Source of the DNA: Algoriphagus sp. AK58
Lineage (GTDB): Bacteria > Bacteroidota > Bacteroidia > Cytophagales > Cyclobacteriaceae
Reading direction: 5' to 3'
DNA length: 64,000 nt
Assembly (NCBI RefSeq): GCF_014324365.1
Contig: NZ_QEIG01000005.1
Coordinates: forward strand, 186,001 to 250,000
The notes beneath the pieces were generated by a model. It did no database searches. It worked only from the letters and a program-made list of their open reading frames with translations, and was not told where the DNA came from. This document shows, piece after piece, positions 1 through 6,687 of the stretch (within the stretch, counting starts at the first letter, position 1; each line of letters starts with the position of its first letter). The position numbers and the translations under genes are program-made.

Positions 1-1239
1 GTGCCGGTCGCTTGGAGTTTAGGACTTTCTAGCTTTTTTACCCTGATCATTACGGTTGCTGCCTTGCCTTCTGCGACAACGATTGCTCAGCGACTGGCTA
101 CTGGACTGGATAGTTTCGCTCTTCTGGCGATTCCTTTTTTTGTCTTGGCAGGTGAGATTATGAACAAAGGCGGAATTGCCAATCGACTGATTGATTTCGC
201 CAAAGGACTGACAGGTCGGCTTCCCGGAGGGCTTTTGTATGTGAATATTATTGCTTCTATGCTTTTTGGAGCTATTGCGGGTTCGGCTGCTGCCGCTGCT
301 TCGGCTTTGGGGAGTATTTTAGGAAAAAGAATGGACGAAGAAGGCTACCCAAAAACGCTGGGTGCCGCAGTTAATATCACCTCATCTACGACAGGGCTGA
401 TCATTCCTCCTTCCAATGTATTGATCATTTATTCCTTGGCGAGTGGTGGAGTTTCTATCGCAGCGTTGTTTGTGGCAGGTTATCTTCCTGGGATTCTTCT
501 GGGATTAGTCTTGATGGTTTGTGCAGCAATCTTTATTAGGAAAAACAATCTTCCTCCAGGTGAAATGGTATCTTTTTCCTTTTTAGCTAAGTCATTTTGG
601 AGAGCATTACCAAGCTTATTTCTTTTGTTCGTAGTGATTGGAGGAATCGTAGCTGGAGTTTTTACAGCCACCGAAGCTTCAGCCATTGCTGTTGTATATA
701 CTTTGGTTCTTTCCTTTGCCTACAGGGAATTGAAGCTGAGTGAATTGCCGGGAATATTTGTGCGCGCATCGGAAACTACTGCGGTGGTTTTGCTTTTGAT
801 CGGTACTTCTATGAGTATGTCCTGGGTGATGTCTGCTGAGGATATTCCTCAGATGATCAGTGACTTTATGCTCAATGTGAGCGACAATAAATGGGTGATT
901 CTCATTTTGATCAATATCATTTTGCTGGGAGTGGGTGTATTCATGGATATCACACCTGCCGTGTTGATTTTTACTCCGATTTTCCTCCCGGTAGTGACCA
1001 AAGTCGGTGTAGATCCTGTGCATTTCGGAATCATGATGGTGGTCAATCTGTGTATAGGCCTCTGTACTCCTCCTGTGGGATCCTTACTTTTCGTAGGAGT
1101 TTCTATAGCAAAAATTTCTTTGACTCAAGTAATCCGGCCTCTCCTGCCATTCTTCTTGGCAATGATTATTGCTTTGGCATTGATTATGATTTTCCCGGAA
1201 ATCACGTTGATTTTGCCAAGATTATTTGATTTAATTTAA
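1..1239 (+). CDS. TRAP transporter large permease, DctM family (5' end outside window)
   Basis: Large membrane subunit of a tripartite ATP-independent periplasmic transporter, which imports organic acids or sugar acids using an ion gradient and a periplasmic binding protein. The 412 readable residues are almost wholly hydrophobic helices. Family landmarks are the early FFVLAGEIMNKGG stretch, the GAIAGSAAAAASALG loop, ITSSTTGLIIPPSN and the late LCIGLCTPPVG loop. DctM proteins are usually about 425-430 residues and carry one more N-terminal helix, so the GTG at base 1 is probably an internal codon and the gene begins upstream. The small permease (DctQ) and binding protein (DctP) would be expected just before the window. 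The substrate cannot be told. A strong terminator follows directly. Confidence 0.93.
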   Translation: MPVAWSLGLSSFFTLIITVAALPSATTIAQRLATGLDSFALLAIPFFVLAGEIMNKGGIANRLIDFAKGLTGRLPGGLLYVNIIASMLFGAIAGSAAAAASALGSILGKRMDEEGYPKTLGAAVNITSSTTGLIIPPSNVLIIYSLASGGVSIAALFVAGYLPGILLGLVLMVCAAIFIRKNNLPPGEMVSFSFLAKSFWRALPSLFLLFVVIGGIVAGVFTATEASAIAVVYTLVLSFAYRELKLSELPGIFVRASETTAVVLLLIGTSMSMSWVMSAEDIPQMISDFMLNVSDNKWVILILINIILLGVGVFMDITPAVLIFTPIFLPVVTKVGVDPVHFGIMMVVNLCIGLCTPPVGSLLFVGVSIAKISLTQVIRPLLPFFLAMIIALALIMIFPEITLILPRLFDLI

Positions 1240-1248
1240 AAGACTTTA

Positions 1249-1287
1249 GAGGCTGCTCACCAGAATTTGGAAGCAGCCTCTTTTTTT
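1249..1287 (+). terminator. Rho-independent terminator after the TRAP permease
   Basis: A perfect nine-base-pair stem GAGGCTGCT/AGCAGCCTC (1249-1257 with 1272-1280) encloses a 14-base loop and is followed by seven T. It lies 10 bases after the permease stop codon. Confidence 0.9.
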
Positions 1288-1324
1288 GATCAAACCTGAT
1301 CGTTCAAAAATTTTTCAAAGTCCT

Positions 1325-1354
1325 TCAATCCGAGCCATTTAAAGGAAGGATTGA
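1325..1354. repeat. Short inverted repeat upstream of the ars-type operon
   Basis: TCAATCC (1325-1331) and GGATTGA (1348-1354) form a seven-base inverted repeat about 95 bases before the first gene of the arsenosugar-type operon. It has no T-tract, so it is not an obvious terminator. It could be an operator, but nothing shows this directly and repeats of this size arise by chance. Confidence 0.25.
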
Positions 1355-1397
1355 TTTATTCTTTAAACATAATGCCCCATGAGTTTTTTATAAGGTG

Positions 1398-1428
1398 TTG
1401 CTATACGTAATTTTCTATCTCTACTTTG
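1398..1428 (+). promoter_or_regulatory. Candidate Bacteroidota promoter for the ars-type operon
   Basis: TTG at 1398-1400, a 21-base spacer and TACTTTG at 1422-1428 resemble the Bacteroidota primary-sigma pattern TTTG-N19/21-TAnnTTTG, although the -7 element is one base short. It ends 18 bases before the first start codon and is the best match in the gap between the upstream terminator and the operon. Confidence 0.4.
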
Positions 1429-1446
1429 TCCTAAAAAATCACCTAT

Positions 1447-1779
1447 ATGAAAACCTACTACAATCCTGAAGACCTCAAGAAATTTGGAAAAATCACTGAT
1501 CTCCAAAAGCCAATGGGTGATAAGTTTTTTGCTTACTATGCTGAAGTATTCAAGGAGGGAGCACTTACAGCCCGTGAAAAATCCCTAATTGCCTTGGCAG
1601 TCGCGCACGCAATTCAGTGCCCCTATTGCATTGATGCGTACACCACCGATACCTTGGAAAAAGGCTGTGACGAGGAGCAAATGATGGAGGCAGTACACGT
1701 AGCCGCTGCTATACGGGGAGGAGCATCTTTGGTTCATGCTACCCAAATGATGAACAAAATCAATGAAATCTCCATGTAA
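1447..1779 (+). CDS. Arsenosugar-biosynthesis-associated peroxidase-like protein (carboxymuconolactone decarboxylase/AhpD family)
   Basis: A 110-residue all-helical protein of the CMD/AhpD family. The signature is at residues 42-65: EKSLIALAVAHAIQCPYC, with a CxxC pair (C58, C61) and a nearby His54, the redox-active arrangement of AhpD-like alkylhydroperoxidases. The exact role of this subfamily is not established; it regularly accompanies ArsS and ArsM genes, and a redox or handling role for an arsenic intermediate is an inference. Its stop codon overlaps the next gene's ATG (TAATG), so it is translationally coupled to arsS as the first gene of the operon. Confidence 0.85.
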   Translation: MKTYYNPEDLKKFGKITDLQKPMGDKFFAYYAEVFKEGALTAREKSLIALAVAHAIQCPYCIDAYTTDTLEKGCDEEQMMEAVHVAAAIRGGASLVHATQMMNKINEISM

Positions 1780-2831
1780 TGAAATCGCTTAAAGCACAAA
1801 ACCATAGTTTGGCTAATCCCGAAGAGGAAATCCAGGTTCTTGAGGGGAATCTTCCGGGTGGCAAATTCGATTTCCGACACCATTTAGAGACCATTGGGTT
1901 ATTTCCCTTGAGACCGACTCCTTTGGAAATTTTCCAGATTAACGTAGGCAAGATGTGCAATCAGGTCTGCAAGCATTGCCACGTAGATGCCGGCCCGGAT
2001 CGAAAAGAGGTGATGACTAAGGAAACGATGACTCAGTGTCTCTCGATCCTAGCAAAAGAAACAAGCATCACAACTGTAGATCTGACTGGTGGAGCACCGG
2101 AGTTGAATCCAGAATTCCGCTGGTTTGTTACCGAAATAAGAAGGCTAAGGCCCGATGTAAAAATCATCGTAAGATGTAATCTTACCATCATTCTGGCCAA
2201 TCCCAAATTTTATGATTTACCCGAGTTCTTCAAAATCAATAAGATTGAAGTAGTATCCTCTTTACCTTATTTCACGGCAATGAAGACTGATGCCCAAAGG
2301 GGGGAGGGTGTTTTTGAAAAATCTATTCAAGCACTTAAAATGCTCAATGCAGTAGGTTATGGTGAGGAGAATTCGGGTTTGATCATCAATTTAGTGTATA
2401 ATCCCTCGGGTGCTTTTTTGCCAGGTTCTCAAAACGAATTGGAGCTTGAGTTTAAAAAGAAGCTTTGGGATCGGTATCAGATTAAGTTCAACTCTCTGTT
2501 TACGATTACCAACCTTCCCATTTCCAGATTTTTGGAATACCTGCTTCGTTCAGGCAATTACGAAAATTACATGGAAAAGCTGATTGATGCATTCAATCCC
2601 GTGGCTGCGTCAGGGGTAATGTGCCGAAACACCATTTCGGTGGGTTGGGACGGTTACCTGTTTGACTGTGATTTCAATCAAATGTTGGAATTAAAAGTAG
2701 ATGCCCCAAAATCTCAACATATTTCATCTTGGGATTCTTCTGCCTTAGCCAATAGATCCATCGTGATCAACAATCATTGCTTTGGTTGTACTGCAGGTGC
2801 GGGCTCAAGCTGTGGAGGTACGACTGTATAA
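1779..2831 (+). CDS. arsS: Arsenosugar biosynthesis radical SAM protein ArsS
   Basis: Radical S-adenosylmethionine enzyme of the ArsS family (350 residues). The proposed family role is transfer of a 5'-deoxyadenosyl group to a methylated arsenical, giving the precursor of arsenosugars and arsenolipids. The 4Fe-4S motif is C60-x3-C64-x2-C67 (CNQVCKHCHVDAG), followed by the glycine-rich DLTGGAPELNP segment. The C-terminal domain carries CRNTISVGWDGYLFDCDFN and ends with CFGCTAGAGSSCGG, the cysteine-rich tail typical of the family. Some relatives are selenoproteins; here these positions are ordinary Cys codons with no in-frame TGA. The start overlaps the upstream stop by one base, and the stop overlaps the ATG of the next gene in the same way. 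Confidence 0.93.
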   Translation: MKSLKAQNHSLANPEEEIQVLEGNLPGGKFDFRHHLETIGLFPLRPTPLEIFQINVGKMCNQVCKHCHVDAGPDRKEVMTKETMTQCLSILAKETSITTVDLTGGAPELNPEFRWFVTEIRRLRPDVKIIVRCNLTIILANPKFYDLPEFFKINKIEVVSSLPYFTAMKTDAQRGEGVFEKSIQALKMLNAVGYGEENSGLIINLVYNPSGAFLPGSQNELELEFKKKLWDRYQIKFNSLFTITNLPISRFLEYLLRSGNYENYMEKLIDAFNPVAASGVMCRNTISVGWDGYLFDCDFNQMLELKVDAPKSQHISSWDSSALANRSIVINNHCFGCTAGAGSSCGGTTV

Positions 2832-3433
2832 TGGCAAAAGAAGCATTGATCGTTTTCCAGAAGAATATTGTCAAGGGGAAAGTAAAAACCCGATTGGCAC
2901 AAAGTCTTGGAGAAGAGAAGACGCTGCAGATTTACCAGTTTTTAGTCGATAAGACATTTAGGGAAGTCAATAAAATCACTCCTGAGGTTTATGTTTTTTT
3001 TTCAGACTTTCTTCCGGAAAATCACTTTGAACCAAAGTATCATTTACGAATTCAAAAAGGAGAGGATCTTGGCGAAAAGATGAAACTTGCCTTTGAGGAA
3101 GTTTTTGCTCTTGGCTACAATAAGGCAGTCATCATCGGCACGGATTGTCCGGAGATAACGGCTGAAATCTTAGATCAGGCCTTTGATTTACTGGATCGGA
3201 CTGACTTGGTCGTAGGTCCGGCTAAAGATGGAGGGTACTATTTGTTAGGAATGAAAACCAATCATTTTTTCCTGTTTCGGGAGATCCCATGGAGTACTTC
3301 CCACGTGTTTTCGCGAACTTTAGAAAAAGCAGAGTCAAATGGCTTAAATTACAGTATCTTACCTACGTTAAGTGATATAGATAGGGAAGAAGACTGGAAT
3401 AAATTTATTACCCAAAATCCCAAGTATGAGTAA
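2831..3433 (+). CDS. CofC-like glycosyltransferase of arsenosugar clusters (DUF2064, TIGR04282 type)
   Basis: A 200-residue GT-A-fold nucleotidyl/glycosyltransferase-like protein. It shows the N-terminal KGKVKTRLA signature, the acidic IGTDCPEIT motif that would bind a metal-nucleotide, and VGPAKDGGYYLLGMK. Such proteins sit in ArsM/ArsS clusters and are thought to attach or prepare the sugar part; the chemistry of this member is inferred from context. The reading frame is open further upstream (to 2777), but the ATG at 2831, overlapping the arsS stop as TAATG, fits the domain start and the coupling seen elsewhere in the operon. The 3' end overlaps arsM by eight bases. Confidence 0.85.
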   Translation: MAKEALIVFQKNIVKGKVKTRLAQSLGEEKTLQIYQFLVDKTFREVNKITPEVYVFFSDFLPENHFEPKYHLRIQKGEDLGEKMKLAFEEVFALGYNKAVIIGTDCPEITAEILDQAFDLLDRTDLVVGPAKDGGYYLLGMKTNHFFLFREIPWSTSHVFSRTLEKAESNGLNYSILPTLSDIDREEDWNKFITQNPKYE

Positions 3434-4397
3434 TTACTTAGACACCACCATGGATGTCTACAAAAAGGCCGCACTTCAACCCGATGTGGGACTTTGTTGT
3501 ACCACTACCCCAATTTGGCAATTGCCCGAGTTGACTATTCCCAAGATCATGCAGGAAATGAACTATGGCTGTGGAAGCACTGTCCATCCTCGTGATTTGG
3601 TGAATAATCCACGAATCCTCTACGTAGGTGTTGGAGGAGGAATGGAGGTATTGCAGTTTGCTTATTTCTCCAGACAAAATAGTGGTGTAATCGGTGTGGA
3701 TGTGGTCGATGAAATGCTGGAAGCCTGTGACCAAAACCTGAAGTTGGCCCAGGAAGCTAATTCTTGGTTTAAGCGGGATTTTGTCACTTTGAAAAAAGGT
3801 AATGCCTTGGCCCTTCCTTTGGAGGATAGCTCGGTAGATGTAGCGGCTCAAAACTGCCTTTTCAATATTTTCACCAAAGAAGATTTGAAAAAAGCCTTGG
3901 CAGAAATGTATCGTGTGCTTAGGCCGCATGGCAGGTTGGTACTGAGTGACCCGATTACAGAAAGTCCCATGCCAGAAAATCTACGAAATGATGAGCGTTT
4001 GAGGGCTTTGTGTCTGAGTGGTTCGCTATCCATGGCAGAGTACCTACACATGATCACTGCAGCAGGTTTCGGAACGATTGAAGTGCGTGCCAAGAGACCG
4101 TACCGAATCTTGGCCCCCAATCAGTATGATACGCAGGAAATCATTCACCTTGACTCTATAGAGGTCTGCGCTATTAAAGATCCCATGCCTAGTGATGGTC
4201 CGTGTATTTTTACTGGAAAAACAGCAATTTTTTATGGCAAAGAGGATTACTTTGATGATCACAAGGGCCATGTTTTATTGAACAACCAGCCTTTGGCCGT
4301 GTGTGATAAAACAGCTTCTGCATTGGCATCCTTGGGTAGAAATGATATTTATATTTCTCCTTCAACCTTTTTTTATGATGGAGGAGGATGCTGTTAA
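3426..4397 (+). CDS. arsM: Arsenite S-adenosylmethionine methyltransferase ArsM, arsenosugar-type
   Basis: A 323-residue class I SAM-dependent methyltransferase that methylates As(III). Visible features are the SAM-binding VGVGGGMEVLQFA and GVDVVDEML motifs, paired cysteines C24-C25, C49 in the NYGCGS motif and a Cys in AQNCLFNIF, the expected arsenic ligands. A C-terminal domain of about 110 residues ends in GGGCC (C322, C323), a possible extra metalloid-binding tail. The gene overlaps the glycosyltransferase by eight bases and is itself overlapped by the next gene. No arsR, arsB or acr3 is present in the window, so the cluster looks like a biosynthetic unit rather than an efflux-type resistance operon. 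Confidence 0.9.
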   Translation: MSNYLDTTMDVYKKAALQPDVGLCCTTTPIWQLPELTIPKIMQEMNYGCGSTVHPRDLVNNPRILYVGVGGGMEVLQFAYFSRQNSGVIGVDVVDEMLEACDQNLKLAQEANSWFKRDFVTLKKGNALALPLEDSSVDVAAQNCLFNIFTKEDLKKALAEMYRVLRPHGRLVLSDPITESPMPENLRNDERLRALCLSGSLSMAEYLHMITAAGFGTIEVRAKRPYRILAPNQYDTQEIIHLDSIEVCAIKDPMPSDGPCIFTGKTAIFYGKEDYFDDHKGHVLLNNQPLAVCDKTASALASLGRNDIYISPSTFFYDGGGCC

Positions 4398-5001
4398 ATT
4401 TAGGCCTTTCGGCTTGATTTTCGGGCTGTTGTTTTTCTTCAGCCTTTCTTCTTATTCTCAAGAGAAAAGCGAGGTGATCCGATTTGAAATCCAGGTTTTA
4501 GGATTGAAAATCGGGGACATGAACGTTTCCAAATATCAAGTAGCCGACACAGTTCACTACGTAGCAGAAAGCCAGGTAAAGTTCTGGTTTTTTGGTACGG
4601 TCAATTTGACCATGAATACCCATTCCAAGTATCTGAATGGATATTTAGTAAAGAGCCATTCTAAGTCCAATACCAACAGAGGCAATTTCGCTTCCTATAT
4701 TTATTGGGATGGGAAAAAGTATGTGGTCGATGCCAAATCATACAAATTTGAAAATCAAGATCCTGTTTTTGGATTGGCGGAATGGTGCTCCACACGTATG
4801 TTTTTTGATGAACTTCAGGTAGGGGAGAAATTTCTTTCAGAAGTATACGGTCTCGCCACTACAGTTAAAAAATTAGGACCCAATGTGTATCAAACAACCA
4901 TTGCAGGAAATGAGAATAGATATTTTTACAAATTTGGGAAGCTTCAAAAAGTAGAACAAGAGAACAACATTAAAAATTTCACCTATAAACGAATTGAATA
5001 A
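4375..5001 (+). CDS. Exported DUF6134-like protein coupled to arsM
   Basis: About 208 residues with a signal peptide (FRPFGLIFGLLFFFSLSSYSQ) followed by a domain that reads like DUF6134: a beta-rich protein starting RFEIQVLGLKIGDMNVS and continuing with YIYWDGKKYVV, FFDELQVGEKF and NENRYFYKFGKLQKVE. The function of the family is unknown. The ATGs at 4375 and 4378 lie inside the last codons of arsM, giving an overlap of 20-23 bases; the frame is open to 4303, but only the short form has a sensible signal peptide. The overlap strongly suggests co-translation with arsM and therefore a periplasmic or envelope role tied to the arsenic pathway, which is an inference. Confidence 0.75.
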   Translation: MMEEDAVKFRPFGLIFGLLFFFSLSSYSQEKSEVIRFEIQVLGLKIGDMNVSKYQVADTVHYVAESQVKFWFFGTVNLTMNTHSKYLNGYLVKSHSKSNTNRGNFASYIYWDGKKYVVDAKSYKFENQDPVFGLAEWCSTRMFFDELQVGEKFLSEVYGLATTVKKLGPNVYQTTIAGNENRYFYKFGKLQKVEQENNIKNFTYKRIE

Positions 5002-5107
5002 GGAATAAAAGGCAAATATTTTGAATACTTCGTATTCCTAAATTCGCACGTTTTTTTGAATAGACCTTGGAAAGTTGAATCAATCTGTAAACCCTAACTG
5101 GCGACTT

Positions 5108-6121
5108 TTACCTGCCTGAAATTTTCTTTACCAAATCGACCAGCCTGTTGGCATAGCCAGATTCGTTGTCATACCACCCCACAACCTTCACCAGATTTCC
5201 TTTAGAGGAAGTGAGTGATTCGTCAATGATGCAGGAATGAGGATTTCCAATAATATCCATGGATACAATCGGATCGGATTCCACTTCCAGATATCCTTTC
5301 AGTTCGTTGTTGGCCGCCTTTTTAAAGGCTTGGTTTACTTGTTCGGATGTCACACTTGTAGCAAGTTCAACAATCAAATCGGTTAGGGAACCATCAGGCA
5401 CAGGAACTCTCATTGCCGATGCTTCTATCTTTCCATCAAGGTTTGGTAATACCCGATCCAAGGCTTTTCCGGCATTGGTGGTAGTTGGGATGATCGAATA
5501 GGCCGCAGCTCTAGCCCTTCTTAAGTCCCGGTGTGGTGCATCATGAAGGTTCTGATCATTGGTGTAAGAGTGTACTGTTGAGGCAAACCCTTTCACTACT
5601 CCAAAATTTTCATCCAACACCTTGATCATTGGAGCAAGACAATTGGTTGTGCAGGAAGCATTGGAAATAATCGATTCATTCCCTCGTAAAAGGTGGTCAT
5701 TTACTCCTAATACGATCATGGGGATGCTAGACTCCTGGGAAGGCGCAGAGATAATCACTTTTTTCGCTCCGGCGTTCAGGTGTTTTTGGGCACCTTCTCG
5801 ACTGGTAAATCGTCCAGTACATTCGATTACCACATCTATTCCAAGTGATTCCCAAGGAAGATCTTCAGGATTGGACTTGGAGAAAAGTTCGATCTTTTCC
5901 CCATTTACTTCGAGAAATTCCTCTTTTAGGTTAATTGTCGCCTCAAATTTGCCATGAATGGAATCGTATTTCAGCAAGTGGGCAATAGCTTGATTATCTG
6001 CCAAATCATTGATTGCGACAAGCTTGAGGCTTGGGTTTTGCAATAAAAGTTTTGCAGTGTATCGGCCGATCCGACCAAATCCATTGATGGCAATTTTTAC
6101 ACTTGAAGAGGAAGTACGCAT
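5108..6121 (-). CDS. gap: Type I glyceraldehyde-3-phosphate dehydrogenase
   Basis: A 337-residue NAD-dependent GAPDH, converting glyceraldehyde-3-phosphate, phosphate and NAD+ to 1,3-bisphosphoglycerate in glycolysis. It shows the Rossmann motif INGFGRIGR near the N-terminus, an Asp after the second strand (INDL, D39) that favours NAD over NADP, the catalytic Cys157 in SNASCTTNCLAP and the conserved WYDNESGYANR near the C-terminus. Length and motifs are complete. It is monocistronic, transcribed away from the tRNA-Glu pair and converging on the ars-type operon. Only a weak hairpin (GAATAC/GTATTC, 5023-5037) separates the converging genes. Confidence 0.96.
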   Translation of the reverse strand: MRTSSSSVKIAINGFGRIGRYTAKLLLQNPSLKLVAINDLADNQAIAHLLKYDSIHGKFEATINLKEEFLEVNGEKIELFSKSNPEDLPWESLGIDVVIECTGRFTSREGAQKHLNAGAKKVIISAPSQESSIPMIVLGVNDHLLRGNESIISNASCTTNCLAPMIKVLDENFGVVKGFASTVHSYTNDQNLHDAPHRDLRRARAAAYSIIPTTTNAGKALDRVLPNLDGKIEASAMRVPVPDGSLTDLIVELATSVTSEQVNQAFKKAANNELKGYLEVESDPIVSMDIIGNPHSCIIDESLTSSKGNLVKVVGWYDNESGYANRLVDLVKKISGR

Positions 6122-6236
6122 GAATTCTTATTTGGCAGGGCGAAATTAGATAAAAGCTCCGACTACATTCCAATCAAAATTTTATTCCTTTGGTTCAGCT
6201 TTTTAGGGGTAATTCCAAAGAAATTTTCGAGGTCAT

Positions 6237-6268
6237 TTTGGGATTATTAATCCAACCCTCTATATTTG
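6237..6268 (+). promoter_or_regulatory. Consensus Bacteroidota promoter for the tRNA-Glu pair
   Basis: TTTG at 6237-6240, a 20-base spacer and TATATTTG at 6261-6268 match the Bacteroidota primary-sigma consensus TTTG-N19/21-TAnnTTTG exactly. The -7 box ends 39 bases before the first tRNA, leaving room for a short 5' leader. Confidence 0.8.
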
Positions 6269-6307
6269 CACAACCTTTTGAAAAAGCACGTTTTTCAGGG
6301 CAAAAAT

Positions 6308-6379
6308 GGTCCGTTCGTCTAGGGGTTAGGACGTATCCCTTTCACGGATAAAACACGGGTTCGATTCCCGTACGGACTA
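6308..6379 (+). tRNA. tRNA-Glu (anticodon TTC), copy 1
   Basis: The 72-base cloverleaf reads GGTCCGT acceptor (first pair G-T), D arm TCTAGGGGTTAGGA, anticodon stem TATCC/GGATA with loop CTTTCAC (anticodon TTC), T arm CGGGTTCGATTCCCG and acceptor ACGGACT plus discriminator A. The 3' CCA is not encoded here; the next bases are CTA. It decodes GAA and GAG. Confidence 0.97.
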
Positions 6380-6434
6380 CTAAAATACTGATTTTCAGTT
6401 AGTTAAATCAGTAATTGACATTTTTAACCCTAAT

Positions 6435-6506
6435 GGTCCGTTCGTCTAGGGGTTAGGACGTATCCCTTTCACGGATAAAACACGGGTTCGATTCCCGTAC
6501 GGACTA
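6435..6506 (+). tRNA. tRNA-Glu (anticodon TTC), copy 2
   Basis: Identical to copy 1 over all 72 bases and placed 55 bases downstream, so the pair is a tandem duplication presumably transcribed together from the promoter at 6237. In this copy the discriminator is followed by CCA in the DNA (6507-6509), unlike copy 1; this may be chance, because the family does not usually encode CCA. Confidence 0.97.
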
Positions 6507-6580
6507 CCAAGACTAAAAGCTCAATCCCCGAGAAGTCTTAAAATATTTTTGTTTTATGGTTGTTAGTGGTTAAAGTGAAC

Positions 6581-6614
6581 AAAATCCCGACCCTTGGTCG
6601 GGATTTTTGTTTTT
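6581..6614 (+). terminator. Rho-independent terminator after the tRNA-Glu pair
   Basis: The stem ATCCCGACC/GGTCGGGAT (6584-6592 with 6596-6604) has a three-base CTT loop, is extended by A-T pairs, and is followed by a T-rich tract with one interrupting G. It is strong enough to end the tRNA transcript and isolate the next gene. Confidence 0.9.
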
Positions 6615-6687
6615 AAGACCATTTATATCAGCGGTAAGCATGGCATTTTCATTTTTTTTATTTTTCTGATCCTATTTATTATAAACC

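Noticed and set aside
2777..2830. Earlier start for the CofC-like glycosyltransferase
   Set aside because: It would overlap the conserved Cys-rich tail of arsS by 55 bases and add a Cys/Trp-rich segment foreign to the family.
4303..4374. Longer start for the DUF6134 gene
   Set aside because: It would add 24 residues antisense-free but overlapping arsM codons, and would bury the signal peptide; the ATG at 4375 or 4378 is better.
1447..4397. Arsenic efflux/resistance operon
   Set aside because: No arsR repressor, arsB/acr3 efflux pump or functional arsC is present; the gene set is that of arsenosugar synthesis.
6308..6506. tRNA-Glu pair as an attachment site for an integrated element
   Set aside because: No integrase, no repeated tRNA 3' fragment and no island-like genes lie nearby; both copies are complete and end with a normal terminator.
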